Shown here: positions 1-11,089 of the stretch, piece by piece
Position numbering within the stretch: the stretch's first letter is position 1
How the letters are laid out: each line of letters starts with the position of its first letter
Assembly: GCA_030544235.1 (NCBI GenBank)
Contig: CM060477.1
Span: 8,206,434 to 8,270,433 of the forward strand
Length of the DNA: 64,000 nucleotides
From: Lepturacanthus savala
Lineage: Eukaryota; Chordata; Actinopteri; Scombriformes; Trichiuridae
Direction: 5' to 3'
The notes under the pieces: model-generated
Seen by the model: the letters and a program-made list of their open reading frames with translations, nothing else
Told to the model about the DNA's origin: nothing
Database searches by the model: none
Made by a program: the position numbers and the translations under genes

Positions 1-480
1 ACAGGTCATTGCTCTACTTTACATTTATTCAAGTACTGTAATGAAATACATGATTGCATGAGTATTTCCATGTGATGCTACTTTATGCTACTTCCACTCC
101 AAGAGGAGGAACATTGTACTTTCCACTCCACTGCATTTATTTGACCACTTTAGTTACTTTTCAGATGAAAATAGGCATATTACATAATTTAATATTCTAG
201 TTGTAGTAACGTGCACTTTGTATAAATGATGCTATATAAATATGCAGAATATTATTACTATAAAATCATTTGACACACTGATATAACTATAACTATAGCA
301 CCTACCTAAAGTATCCGAAATTGTTCCATAGTGATATAATGCATTAGACTTATATGTATTTGATAGTAATAGAAACCAACACTTGTGTTACTTTTGATAC
401 TTAATCATATACTTTATCTATATTATTCTATATTAACTCCAAGTGAAACATACAGATGAATAAGGACTTGAGGCAGGATA
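1..480. repeat. Old copy of a percomorph 'acttttactt/tactcaagtact' dispersed repeat
   Basis: The stretch carries phrases such as ctactttacatttattcaag, ttccactccactgcatttat and cactttagttacttttcaga. The same phrases recur near 12.2 kb, 19.8 kb and 47.5 kb in this window. From memory this is a very common non-autonomous DNA-transposon-type repeat of spiny-rayed fish; the superfamily assignment (hAT-like) is inference. The left end may lie outside the window. No coding potential. Confidence 0.5.
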
Positions 481-2553
481 TGATGATCAGTGTTGATGTG
501 TGAGCAAACACAACGCTACTTTCTATTTCTAGGGAGAATACAAATTCAATTATTATGGAGAAAATCTGCAAAACCATATAATAAAATCAACATTAGGAAA
601 TATATTAAATGTTCCTTTCTCGTTATATTTTTAAATATGCTTCCATTGGCTGAACTCGAAGTCTTCAGCATGTCCCCCGCCCTGAGGAAATCTCATGCAA
701 CCGAGCATGAAACTGTAGAGTGGAAGGAAACAGAGGCGGAACGTCTCCGCCCTCCGGAGAAAGAAAAAAAAATCTTCTGGATTAAACTCTCCAGGACAAG
801 GAATGCGCTGTAGTTCAACTACCTCCCTGCCGAGGAGCCTTAAACCGCTCTCTCTCTCTCTGCTGCTGTGACTCTCGGGGAAATAAAAGCATCCCTATGA
901 AAGACAAAACGACCGCTCTGACGTGTAAGTAGGCTGCATTTTCTATTGGAAGCGACAAGCGATGGATTAGGGTCGAAACGTCGATAATGTCGCCGCGTTC
1001 CTTTATAACAGGGGAACCGGATCGATACCGTGACCGTGGGGTTAGATGGCATCTCCGGGGTTGCTTGCCTATTGTGATATTTGGAATTTCTCCTGTATTA
1101 GGGTGGAGCTAACCCCACTGTCTGTGTCTGTGGTGTTGGGAAGAAAACGCTGGCAGACATACTTGGGGAGGGGGGTGAAGGGGTGAGAATGGGGGGGTGG
1201 GCGCTCTGTTAACCCCAAAATCCCGTGACCTGGATTCATCATCCTCTCTTATCTGATAGGAGCTCTGTTAAAATGTGCCAGGGAACGAGCTTGGCAACTT
1301 TATTTTGCAACTTGTTGAACCACGGGAGGTGCAAGGCAAGAAAATGGGAATTTCAGATTTAAAAGGTGTGTGTGATTACGAAAACCGATGCTATAATGTG
1401 TCTAAATGGTGTAAATCAGTCGATTTAGATCTCGACAAGGAAGGGAAACGGGTATTTGCGTAATTACGCACGGTTTTACGCATATTTTTTCGTAAAGTAT
1501 AGTTTGTATTGTGCAGAAAAGACACTGTAAAACTGTGCACACTGTGTCACCCCTTCCTTTTTTACGCATGGATATTATATCTTTTTTAAAAATGGATTTG
1601 GCCTTCACAGCTGATATCATCTCGCACACTCTCTTTCCACTCGGGAGTTGCAGCTCCCAACTTGAACCAGGTGCGTTACGTAACCGTACCTAAATGTGCC
1701 TGTGTGGCCCTAGACCGTGCCAGCGCACCGAAACCCGGCGCACAGCGGCGTTTCTTTTTCCACATAATCTTCTAATTCTGGCCGTCATGTTACAAGATGT
1801 TTTGTCAGCTCCACGAGAGCTTTCGTAGTCGGGATTGTGTCTCCTCCGTCCTGTCCTCTCGTTTGGGCCTCGGGTGTATTCCGGAGTTTCTCATTCAGTA
1901 CTTTTCCACTACCAGCGGCTTTTCTTGGCATCTGGCCTCCCTCCGGCTCAGGCTCTCCTCTCGTCTTTTGTATACACCAAGGGAACCTGCGTCACTCACC
2001 CAGCCGTTTTAATTGAGAGGCAGCCAAACGGCGAAGCTGCTTTTAGTTAAGACGCTATCATATTATTTTCACTGGATCTTGTTGCAAACGCACAAAAAGG
2101 GGTGTTAGGATATAACTTTGCCCTCTTGAACAGCCCGAAATCTCAAGAACAATATGAATAGTTTCACTTTACAGGCGTACTTGCGGTGTCTTCTGTTTAT
2201 TCTGTGATTATGGGACATTTAAGGAGGCTTTATGCCGTCGTGGATTTTAGTTTATAGGATTTATTTGCAGATTTCTAATCCGTCTGTCTGAGCCATTGGA
2301 AAAAAAAAAGGTGGCATTAGGCAAAGTTGCCATGGTATTGCACAAACATATGTGCAAACAGTACAGTCCGGCCTTTCAGTTGGTAAAGAAGAACTTTTTT
2401 TTCCTCCTTTTTTTTCTGTTTTTGACGCAAGCACATCTTAAAGGCGCGGCGATGACGCGCTCGGGGCGCAACGGCCTCCGATTGGTCGAGAACGGGATCG
2501 ATCATCTTGTCACGGTCCATTTACCATAAAGAAATGTTGACAGAGGATCACGC
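481..2553. other. sgk1 upstream intergenic DNA, no gene supported
   Basis: About 2 kb upstream of the sgk1 core promoter. Short open frames here have no splice context, no recognisable protein and no repeat support. The part from about 660 to 1060 is GC-richer, with a CT run and CpGs, and could hold a distal promoter or enhancer. I looked for alternative sgk1 first exons like those of mammalian SGK1 isoforms and found none I could support. Confidence 0.4.
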
Positions 2554-2566
2554 CCACCAGGGGGTG
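2554..2566 (+). promoter_or_regulatory. CTCF-like core motif upstream of sgk1
   Basis: The string CCACCAGGGGGTG fits the conserved core of the vertebrate CTCF site (CCASYAGRKGGC-type). It lies about 80 bases before the sgk1 TATA box. An inverted CCAAT box (attgg, 2481-2485) sits just upstream. Occupancy is inference; only the motif is seen. Confidence 0.35.
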
Positions 2567-2646
2567 TGCGCTTATGATTTTTGCGTCTATGTGTGTGTGT
2601 GTGAGTGTGTGTGTGTGATGCGCGGCTCCTCCCCCGTCTGGACTCT

Positions 2647-2653
2647 TATAAAA
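2647..2653 (+). promoter_or_regulatory. sgk1: TATA box of sgk1
   Basis: TATAAAA lies 76 bases upstream of the sgk1 start codon, so transcription should begin near 2675-2680, giving a 5'UTR of about 50 bases. No other TATA box with this spacing is visible. A strong TATA box suits an acutely induced gene such as sgk1. Confidence 0.75.
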
Positions 2654-2728
2654 CAGGAGGCCAAACGCAAGATCGTTGTATTTTAGCTTGAGGCAGTCGG
2701 TGAGAGCACAGCTGCCATCGAAGTCATC

Positions 2729-5700
2729 ATGACGGTCAAAACAGAAACAGAGAAGCCTGTCCTGACTTACTCGAAGTCTAGAGGGCTCGTGGCATTAGTC
2801 ACCGGTATGGATGAGGACTATTTTAAAGCAGATTCTTCATGACATGGATTGCCATCTTTATTTATTTATTTTTTTATTTTTATTTTTTTGTATTTAATTG
2901 AATATCTAAACATTCTTTTTCTCTCTCTTTTCCTGACAGCTTTTATGAAACAGAGGAGAATGGGTCTGAACGACTTCATTCAGCGGCTCGCAACCAACTC
3001 CTACGCCTGCAAGCAGTGAGTACCATCTGACTCATGCCACTGTACCGCATCACTGGAGGACAAAAAACATTGGGAAACACAAGCAGAGATGCCAGTTTTC
3101 CGTCCTCTGGAGGAACTTTGTGATTCAATATGAGTCACAACTGAAAGCTATTATGGATTCATACAATACCGTTGATCCTCTGTTATTAAATTCAAAATCT
3201 GTTCTTTTCTTTTCTCTCTTTTCATTTTTTCCAGCCCTGAGGTTCAGTCTATTCTGAACCTGAGTCCTCCTCAGGATGCCGAGCTCATGAACGCAAATCC
3301 CTCTCCTCCTGTAAGTTTGCATTAGAGGATCTTGTCTTTTATGTGTCACCACATGCAGACAAATGCACATCTGCTGTTTGTCATGGCTCTAACTTCATAA
3401 TCTCCTTCCCGCAGCCCAGTCCGTCCCAACAGATCAACCTCGGTCCCTCCTCCAACCCTTCGGCCAAACCCAGCGACTTCCACTTCCTCAAGGTGATCGG
3501 CAAGGGCAGCTTCGGCAAGGTGCTGCTCGCACGCCACCGCACAGACGACGAGTTTTACGCCGTCAAAGTCCTACAGAAGAAGGCCATCCTCAAGAAGAAG
3601 GAGGTAGGAAGCGCAGAAATCGACGCCCGCCACATAAACGTGATAAATCTCCTTCGTTGCTGATCCCTGTTCCCTTTTTTTTTCTTTTTCTTAGGAGAAA
3701 CACATCATGTCAGAGAGGAATGTTCTGCTAAAGAATGTCAAGCACCCGTTCTTGGTGGGCCTGCACTACTCCTTTCAAACGGCGGACAAGCTATACTTCA
3801 TCTTGGACTACATCAACGGCGGAGAGGTGAGTTACCGAGCTATTAGAGGAAGCAGGGCATCTTACAGATCGGAGGGAGAAGGGACACAAGACAGCAGACG
3901 GAGTGCGAATTCACGGCAGAATCAGAGACAGACAGACAGACAGACAGAGGGGATATCCTGCCATGAGAAGCAGAATAGAGGCCGTCGCTCTCTATTTTTT
4001 TTTTCTAGCCTTTCTTTGCTCTAAAGGAAACACCTCTCAGGAAATCGTGGGGCGGGCTGGGACAGCGGTAGAGACCCTCGGGCCAAAATTAGCAGCAGCG
4101 CTCAGACTCGGTGTGTGTCTAATCGAGCTAATTTCCTGCGATTGTTGGACGAGCAAAGACGGCCCTGATTAAATATGGGGCCTCGTCAGGAAACAGGACA
4201 CATTTACTCTCCTTCGAGCCTTTCTCTTTTCTTCCGCCCGTTTCCCTTCTTCCCTCTAATTCTCGCTCCACCTTTGGCCCCCGTTTCATCCGTCTTTCCC
4301 TCGTCGAGCTTTTTTTTTTAAGCCCTCACCTTCCTGGCCCTTTACTTCATCCGCGTCCAGTTTCCCGTCTGTCTGTGTTTGCCTTTCTCTGGCCAATCTT
4401 CTGACTGTAATCCTGAGAGCTGTCGTGTTGACCTTTTTCTCTCTTTTTTTTTTTCTTGTTTCCCTTCCAGTTGTTCTACCACCTACAGAGAGAGCGCTGC
4501 TTCCTCGAGCCCAGGGCCAGGTTCTACGCGGCCGAGATCGCCAGCGCGCTGGGCTACCTCCACTCCCTCAACATCGTCTACAGAGACCTGAAGCCGGAGA
4601 ACATCCTGCTGGACTCCCAGGGACACATCATCCTCACGGATTTCGGCCTGTGCAAGGAGAACATCGAACCCAACGGGACCACGTCGACCTTCTGCGGTAC
4701 GCCAGAGGTAAGGATAAACCACCCCCCCTATGTTTTTATGCCTCATCCACTCTCTAGCGTTTCCTAATTTAACATGTACTTATCTACTTTCGCAGTATTT
4801 AGCTCCTGAGGTGCTACACAAGCAGCCGTACGACAGGACGGTGGACTGGTGGTGTTTAGGAGCCGTCCTCTATGAGATGCTCTACGGCCTGGTAAGTGAC
4901 AATTCACAAGGCATACACCTCATGCATATCCTATGCTTCTTGCTGTTATACGGGACTCTAACCGTTCCCGTTTGTCCCTCGCCAGCCTCCGTTCTACAGC
5001 CGCAACACGGCGGAGATGTACGACAACATCCTGAACAAGCCGCTCCAGCTGAAACCCAACATTTCCAACTCGGCCAGACACCTACTGGAAGGCCTGCTGC
5101 AGAAAGACAGAACCAAGAGGCTGGGCTGCACAGAGGACTTTGTAAGTGCCGGCTCACGTGATCGCATTGGATTGTCTTTAGCTTGTTTGTTTACATACCG
5201 TGATTGTGCGCATGTGTGATAAAGGATTTCATTTAAGTGACTCGTGTCTCTTCTCAGATCGAGATAAGGAACCACATATTCTTCTCGCCCATCAACTGGG
5301 ACGACCTCAATGCCAAGAAGATCACCCCTCCCTTCAACCCCAACGTGGTACGCTCCTTTTTTTTTTAATACTCCATAAAGTGCTGATGATGGCAGATTTA
5401 TGATTTTGTGCAGTGTAATAGCCATAGAGACTTGCTCGCTTGTCTCAGTACCTCACGTAGTTTCATTAGCATACCTAAATCAAGAACGTGGAAAGGTCTT
5501 TCCGGGAATTAAAACGTTTCCAATTATGGCGTTTTGAATGGACAACCACCACAGAGTGACTAATCCCCTGCCCCCTCCCTCTCTCTCCCTCTCTCCTTCC
5601 CCTCCTTTCCTTCCCCCGCCAGACGGGACCCAACGATCTGCGGCACTTTGATCCGGAGTTCACAGACGAGCCGGTGCCCAGCTCCATCGGCTGTTCCCCC

Positions 5701-5790
5701 GACAGCGCCCTCGTCACAGCCAGCATCAAAGAGGCCGCCGAGGCCTTCGTGGGCTTCTCCTACGCCCCCTCCATGGACTCCTACCTATAG
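2729..5790 (+). CDS. sgk1: Serum/glucocorticoid-regulated kinase 1 (10 coding exons, 431 aa)
   Basis: Coding exons: 2729-2804, 2940-3015, 3235-3310, 3415-3603, 3695-3826, 4471-4707, 4796-4891, 4986-5141, 5258-5347, 5623-5790. All introns are GT-AG and phases agree. The product is 431 residues, the same length as human SGK1. It starts MTVKTE, as in the human short-lived isoform with its hydrophobic ER/degradation segment (about 19-30). The AGC kinase domain runs from about 98 to 355: glycine loop GKGSFGKV (105-112), ATP lysine K127, catalytic D222 in YRDLKPEN, DFG 240-242. Activation-loop T256 (PDK1 site) and hydrophobic-motif S422 in FVGFSYAP (mTORC2 site) are intact. PPFY (295-298) can bind Nedd4-type ligases, and S78 lies in an SP context. 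Known role: PI3K-dependent cytosolic kinase raising surface levels of ENaC, other channels and transporters. Neither break nor missing key residue is seen. Confidence 0.97.
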
Positions 5791-7235
5791 GATTTAATCA
5801 AAAGGCACTTAATGTGAACTCGTATTTAGACTTACAGGACATGAACTCGTGCTGTGTCCGCGTACTTGCATCGTGACCCCGCCCCACATTTCCCGTCGGG
5901 ATGATGGATATTTCCGAAAACCCAACCCCTGCAATCAACCCTGGCGTCCACGAGAGACCCTGCATTCATACATCGATACACGCGTACTCGGCATAATCTC
6001 TCCGACACGGCAAGAGGATGCCTGCCGTAATTAAACGACTCGTCGGGGTTGAAACATGATCCTCCATCTTACCCCCGATTTACCAACGCACAAACTTTTC
6101 AACCTTCTGAGACAGACACAAACCTTCATGTATATCCCCACTTCAGCCTACGATTGCCCATCGTCCGCCCAACTTTGGGAGGTTTCTTTGCACAAAGCTC
6201 AGGCAGCTTTAAAGCTCCCCTCAAACCCTAAAGCCACAACTGACAAGCACACACACACACACACACACACACCAACCTCCACCTTTTTATCAAAAGAGGA
6301 AGGCTGGACCATACCAGCCCTGAAAAGGATTTGCATCTTCATCCATGTAACGAAACATCTTTTCTTCTTTTGACCCTCTGTCCGCCACCCAACGGGGACT
6401 TAACCTTAACCTGCGTAGCACGGAGATGACGTTTATGTTGGTGCTTTAGTTTCTTCTCATTCACTTTTCCGTGTGTTTGAAAAAAGGGAGCCATTTGAAA
6501 CTGAATGTTACAGAGGGGGGCGTTTTATTTCTCTCAAAGGTGCCTTTATTATTATTTTTTTTTCCTTTCCAGTCGGACGTCACATCTTTGGCGTTTGTGT
6601 GTCCAGCTTAGTGTCACCTAGTTACGTTTGGCCTACTCTGCACCTGAAGGCAGGTGGGAATAGTTTTTTTTTTTTTTTAAAGTTGCCAGAGAGGAAGGAT
6701 GTAGCACTGACTTAATACACCTGTTCTGTGTTTAACATGTAAGACGTAGGAACTCATGACACATACGATGTATCATATCCTCATTTGCACATAAAACAAT
6801 AATGCTGAGAGATAGAGAGTTATAGAGACAGAGAGAGAAAAGCACTGCTGCTATATCATAGAGGTGAGAAAGAGATCGATATGTTCAGACCGTGTTTGTG
6901 TAGTTCTGCTTGCCAACTCGCGTCCCCCTCATATTGTCATATTGTCATATTTGCCTCACAATAATGCAACGGCAGCCTGCAGCCGGGCCGACAACATCGA
7001 AAACTGAACATTCCATTTTAATATTACTGTAATGCAGTTTGACGGTATTTAAGTTTGTTTGTATATTTGGAGTTATGTGTACTAGTTTTAATGTATATTG
7101 AACAAAAAAATGACTAAAGGTATGCTTAAATATGTATATGTAACAATTCATGTTAAATGTACTGTAAATTGTAAAATTGTTTAAGATTTATGTGACCATG
7201 TTTGGTTTGCAATAAAAGTTTAACTTTATTATACC
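5791..7235 (+). other. sgk1: sgk1 3' untranslated region
   Basis: No intron or convincing frame after the stop. The stretch ends just past the first AATAAA in a suitable place (7211-7216). It contains a short CA run (6249-6272) and AT-rich tracts with ATTTA-like pentamers, which fits the short-lived sgk1 mRNA. The exact cleavage site is not visible. Confidence 0.65.
7211..7216 (+). terminator. sgk1: sgk1 polyadenylation signal
   Basis: Canonical AATAAA followed by a T-rich stretch, about 1.42 kb after the sgk1 stop. It is the first well-placed hexamer downstream of the coding region. Confidence 0.7.
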
Positions 7236-7538
7236 TTATAATTGTGGAGTGGTATTTTAATTGAAGAAGCAAATCAACATTTTTTCAACTGCCGCTCCCA
7301 TAAAGGGCATTGTGTACAAGTCACGGCTTTGTTTTATTGATTTGCCTTCATTTTGAAACAAACTTTCACACATGTTTAATAAGAGAGAGTAAACTAAACA
7401 ATGGGAAGATTGAAGATTAAATGGTAAACATTTACTAGTCCTGTTTGGAATTAGCTTCATCTATTGACCTTCTACAAAAATGTAGAATGGACTTTACCCT
7501 CCTTTGTGCGTCATTAGGCTTACACAATGATTGTGATG

Positions 7539-7541
<3 letters not shown>

Positions 7542-7581
<40 letters not shown>
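7542..7581. repeat. (GT)20 microsatellite
   Basis: Uninterrupted GT dinucleotides over about 40 bases, directly downstream of sgk1. Likely polymorphic. Confidence 0.95.
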
Positions 7582-7583
<2 letters not shown>

Positions 7584-7759
7584 CTGGGCACTGATCCATT
7601 TGCGGGCAAATTATTGGCTGATATCCGATGGCCAGATAAGGGCACTGCAGGTCGAAATGTATTGATGAACCCAGCTCAGCAGTTCACTAGAAGTACACTA
7701 GCACAGCTGCAACCAAAAGGCAGATACAAGTTAAATTCATTCCAATAATATACAGTATC

Positions 7760-8153
7760 TTAAAGGTCCCATATTGGACATGTATGTTTTTTTGAAGTTT
7801 TGATATCCTTACAAGATATAAATGAGGTTTTAAGAGCCAGAAACCATTTCATTATAGTTTTGCACCCCCCTCTAAAGTTTGTCTCTAGAGTTATAAAAGG
7901 AACAGGTAATTTTCTGTCTTGTCTCTTTAATATTAACCTGTGATTGTTTCATTTGAATGGCTGTGAATGTGGAAATGAGCAGAGACTGTATAATTGTGAC
8001 ATCAAAACTTAAATTCCTGAAAGCTCTTTTAAAGACACAATTCTTGAATAAAGGCGGGAATTGAACAGGAAACAGGGACAGTATTTAAGTAGCACCTAGA
8101 CCTTCTGCATTATTGAAAAGCAATTCTCACTTTCTGCGATATGGGACCTTTAA
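7760..8153. mobile_element. TTAA-flanked MITE, copy 1
   Basis: Left end TTAA+AGGTCCCATAT and right end ATATGGGACCT+TTAA are mirror images, giving an 11-base terminal inverted repeat inside a TTAA duplication. That structure is typical of non-autonomous piggyBac-type elements. No transposase frame is present. The same ends bound a second copy at 21.9 kb. Confidence 0.75.
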
Positions 8154-8459
8154 ATACGGTGACAATAAATCAGTGTGGGGATGAGGGAGAATGTCCTCCG
8201 ACTGGAGTTCAAGGCCGTGTCTCATGGTTAATAGTGTCTGCTTGGCTGTCTTTGAGGAGGACACTGGATGTCTACAAGATCCAGGGGGTTATTGTGTGCA
8301 GTGAACTTCCCTGAAAAGGGTGGAAAGTGAAAAGAGAATTTCCCTTTTGGAAATTTACATCACAAGGGGACTGCGAGGAAAGCGCCCTGGTGGAAACATG
8401 AAAGCCTGAGCCGTTGTCAAGCCAACGGTTTGATGCCGTTGCTCTGAGAACACCAGGAG

Positions 8460-8922
8460 TTGTAAAAATGAATAGAAAATATCATAAAGACATTGACAAG
8501 GTTAGAAATAATGATTTCTATTTGAAATTATAACTTCTTTTCTTCAAACTTTGCTTTTGTCAAAGGAAGGTCAGTTTTATATCTTCATCTTTTCAGCTGT
8601 GCTAGTGAATGATGTTAATGAATGTTAGTGAATGATGATGGCACAATGGTTTTCTAATCATCCATTAGCCTCCTGACGCAATGAGCAAACACATTCTACC
8701 ATTAGAACACTGGAGTGATAGTTGCTGGAAATGGGCCTCTATACACCTATGTAGATAATGCACCAAAAACCAGACATTTGCAGCTGGAACCGTAATTAGC
8801 TAATTAGCAATGCATGGAGTCTACTTCTGATTAGTTTGAAGTCATCTTCATTGAAAAATTTGTGCTTTTCTTTCAAAAATAAGGGAATTTCAAAGAAGAC
8901 CCCAAACTTTTGAACGGTAGTG
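8460..8922. mobile_element. Non-autonomous DNA transposon relic (ggtagtg ends), copy 1
   Basis: The right end reads ccccaaacttttgaacggtagtg. The interior shares long phrases with the fuller element at 33.5-34.0 kb, in inverted orientation: gcaatgagcaaacacatt, ccattagaacactggagtga and atgaatagaaaatat. The left terminal inverted repeat is lost. I recall this 'cactaccgttcaaaag' element as widespread in teleosts. No coding frame. Confidence 0.7.
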
Positions 8923-9916
8923 CATATAAACATAATTGTAATTGTATAGTATCACTGCATTATCACTATTATCAGCAGTCTCTGTCTGTTGCATTTGGCC
9001 TTAAAACATTCATTGGGCTGAAGATGCCACTGTCTTGCATTGCCATCTGCTGGCTAAGCCTTAAACTGGCTTTGTGGTTCTAAGGCTCAGACAACAGATA
9101 TAACACTGCACAGAACTAAGACAAGTGCTTAAGATGTGTTGTTGGCTGAGTCGGTCTTTATATTGGCTTCAGTACTGTACTTTAATGGCCTGAGCAAAAT
9201 TGGAAAGCAGAAGGAGAAGAAAAGGAGGAAGTGGATGAATTAATGAAAACAAAACCTTTCTAGTGGAACACTGATGATGGAAAAGTAAGTAATATTAAAT
9301 GATTTACAAGAAAAAAGCATATATTGCACCTGGTGTGCTGAGGTGTGTGCAGGCAGGGGCTTCTCCAATGTAAAAATAAATTACTCACTTACTACTCCTT
9401 TTAATGAAATAAAACACGTTAGTATTTCACTATTATTTTTGGAGGTTTTCTCACAGTTGTCATTTTCATGCATATACATATAGATTAAAATTCTTAGGCC
9501 ATTATAGTGTAATTGTGTTTAGGGTATGGAAGTTCTATTAAGAAGCTGTGAGTTCCCCCCAAAAAGGTTCATGTAATTCATAGTAGGTAATTCATAAATA
9601 ATACAACTTGAGAATAAACAGGTTTAGGGTTTCTAACGGCTACATTTCAAATGTAAATATATTCATGTGATATTAACACTGGTGTAGGACCACACTAATG
9701 TAAATATGATTTGCTAATTTCTGTTTTCTGAAGTTTCAGTGTTTTTGGTTTGCTTGATTTGTTAAGGGGGGTGAGAATGGGTTGGGATTCAATCTCTGCA
9801 TGAACTCTGTTCTTTTTTTCTGCTCATCTGTTCTGTCTAAATAGGAATAATTGATGTAGTATACACAAATGTGGATTCAAGATATTCCGTTTCTTTTTTT
9901 GATGTTTCTAGCTGAG
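8923..9916. other. Upstream region of the unnamed acidic-repeat gene, possible 5' exon
   Basis: No coding frame is supported. An aaaa|gtaagt donor at 9285 and a ttctag acceptor ending at 9911 could join an untranslated exon (ending 9284) to the first coding exon. If used, ATGATGGAAAA before the donor would give a four-codon upstream frame ending at the spliced TGA. The exon start is unknown. Confidence 0.3.
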
Positions 9917-10682
9917 ATGGAGGAACAAGGAGATGGATCACATGTTGTGGTTAACGTTGCAGGTAACTTAATCTACATAGAAAATCAAATTAAAGAAAAC
10001 AGTACATTTTCCAATTTAATTCTCTGAATGAAAATGGTGACGGTATTGTCTAAATGGTCTAGAGCCATCATTCCGCACAGAAGAGGTCTTGGCATATGTT
10101 GAGAGGATCGTTTTGGTCGAAGCCGAGGACATAGAGGACTCTGACGATGATGATGGCAACATCAACATCATTGATATTGGCAATTTGGCAATCAATGGTA
10201 ATGGAAATGTTGATAACAACCATGTTGCCGACAACAATGACGATCAAGCTGAAGACGTTGCAGGTGCTGAGGCTAAAGAAGAAGTCAACCAGCATGTGGA
10301 AGAATTAGATTATGACCTGCAGGCTGGAGTATCCAGGAAGAGATCTAGAGGAGAGGATGCTGAAAACGAGGAGTGTTGGAGTAAACGCTTCACTGCCTGG
10401 AGGGAAACTGCTGACAGCGACTCAGAGGAAGATCCACTGCCTGGAGGATCAGGGAAAAGATCGAGGGAAAACGACAATAAAGAAGACGAGAGGACCGGCA
10501 GCAAACGCTTCCGAGCGTGGATGGAATTTGCTGACAGCGACTCGGAAGAAGACCCACAGCCTGGAGGATCCAAGAGCAGGTCTAGAAAAAAGGCTGAGGA
10601 TAAATGGAGCGCCAGCAGCAAACGCTTCAGGTGGTTTAGCGGGTTGGATTTCAGTGACTCAGAGGAACACTGGGGCTTCTAG
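9917..10682 (+). CDS. Unrecognised acidic protein with three tandem ~38-residue repeats (2 coding exons, 221 aa)
   Basis: Coding exons 9917-9962 and 10063-10682 flank a 100-base GT-AG intron; the phase-1 join (GCA G|AG CCA) keeps one frame from ATG to TAG. Residues 1-35 are mixed (MEEQGDGSHVVVNVAEPSF onwards). Residues 35-100 are rich in Asp, Asn and Glu, with a DSDDDD run. Three repeats follow at about 107-145, 146-185 and 186-221. Each has a basic cluster (KRSR or RSRKK), then SKRF with an aromatic W, then an acidic tail (DSDSEEDP in two, DFSDSEEH in the last). The first two repeats end PGGS. No signal peptide or membrane segment is visible. Basic patches suggest nuclear entry and the DSDSEE blocks suit casein kinase 2, both inference. 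The nearest downstream AATAAA is at 11072. Conserved splice phase and mainly synonymous repeat divergence argue for a real gene. I know no family with this layout, so no function is given. Confidence 0.7.
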
Positions 10683-11071
10683 CAAGAGGGGGAGAAATCA
10701 GCGTGACAGAAGGATTTTAACACTTCATATAAGCAAATGCAATCTCTTGTACCTCCAAGCTCCCGAATCAAAGGCGAGAAAGTAACACAGGCAGATGGAA
10801 TCAGTAAAAAAAGATTACCACTCTCAGCACCCATCAGATGATCATCCCAGAGGAGGGACTCTCCTTGTGTGGCCTCCCCATAAAAAATATGCAATTATTA
10901 AAGATACAACTTGTTATTTGTTTCCTACTCTTTGCCATAGCTTTTAGAAACCGGTATGAATGAAAACAAGTTATGACAAATATTTTAAAAATATTTTCAA
11001 ACGTTATCGCCAACACAGACTGGTACTTTGTCATGCAATGTTAAAAAGTAAACACATCCGTGAACAGATGC

Positions 11072-11077
11072 AATAAA
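11072..11077 (+). terminator. Candidate polyadenylation signal of the acidic-repeat gene
   Basis: AATAAA 390 bases after the stop codon. It is the first canonical hexamer downstream on this strand. Confidence 0.5.
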
Positions 11078-11089
11078 ATACCAAAGACT

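Noticed and set aside
490..813. 107-codon open frame upstream of sgk1
   Set aside because: No domain, no splice context and AT-rich composition like flanking repeat DNA; not reported as a gene.
2805..2939. Alternative sgk1 start exon in intron 1
   Set aside because: The intron has no frame that joins in phase to exon 2 with an ATG resembling known SGK1 isoforms.
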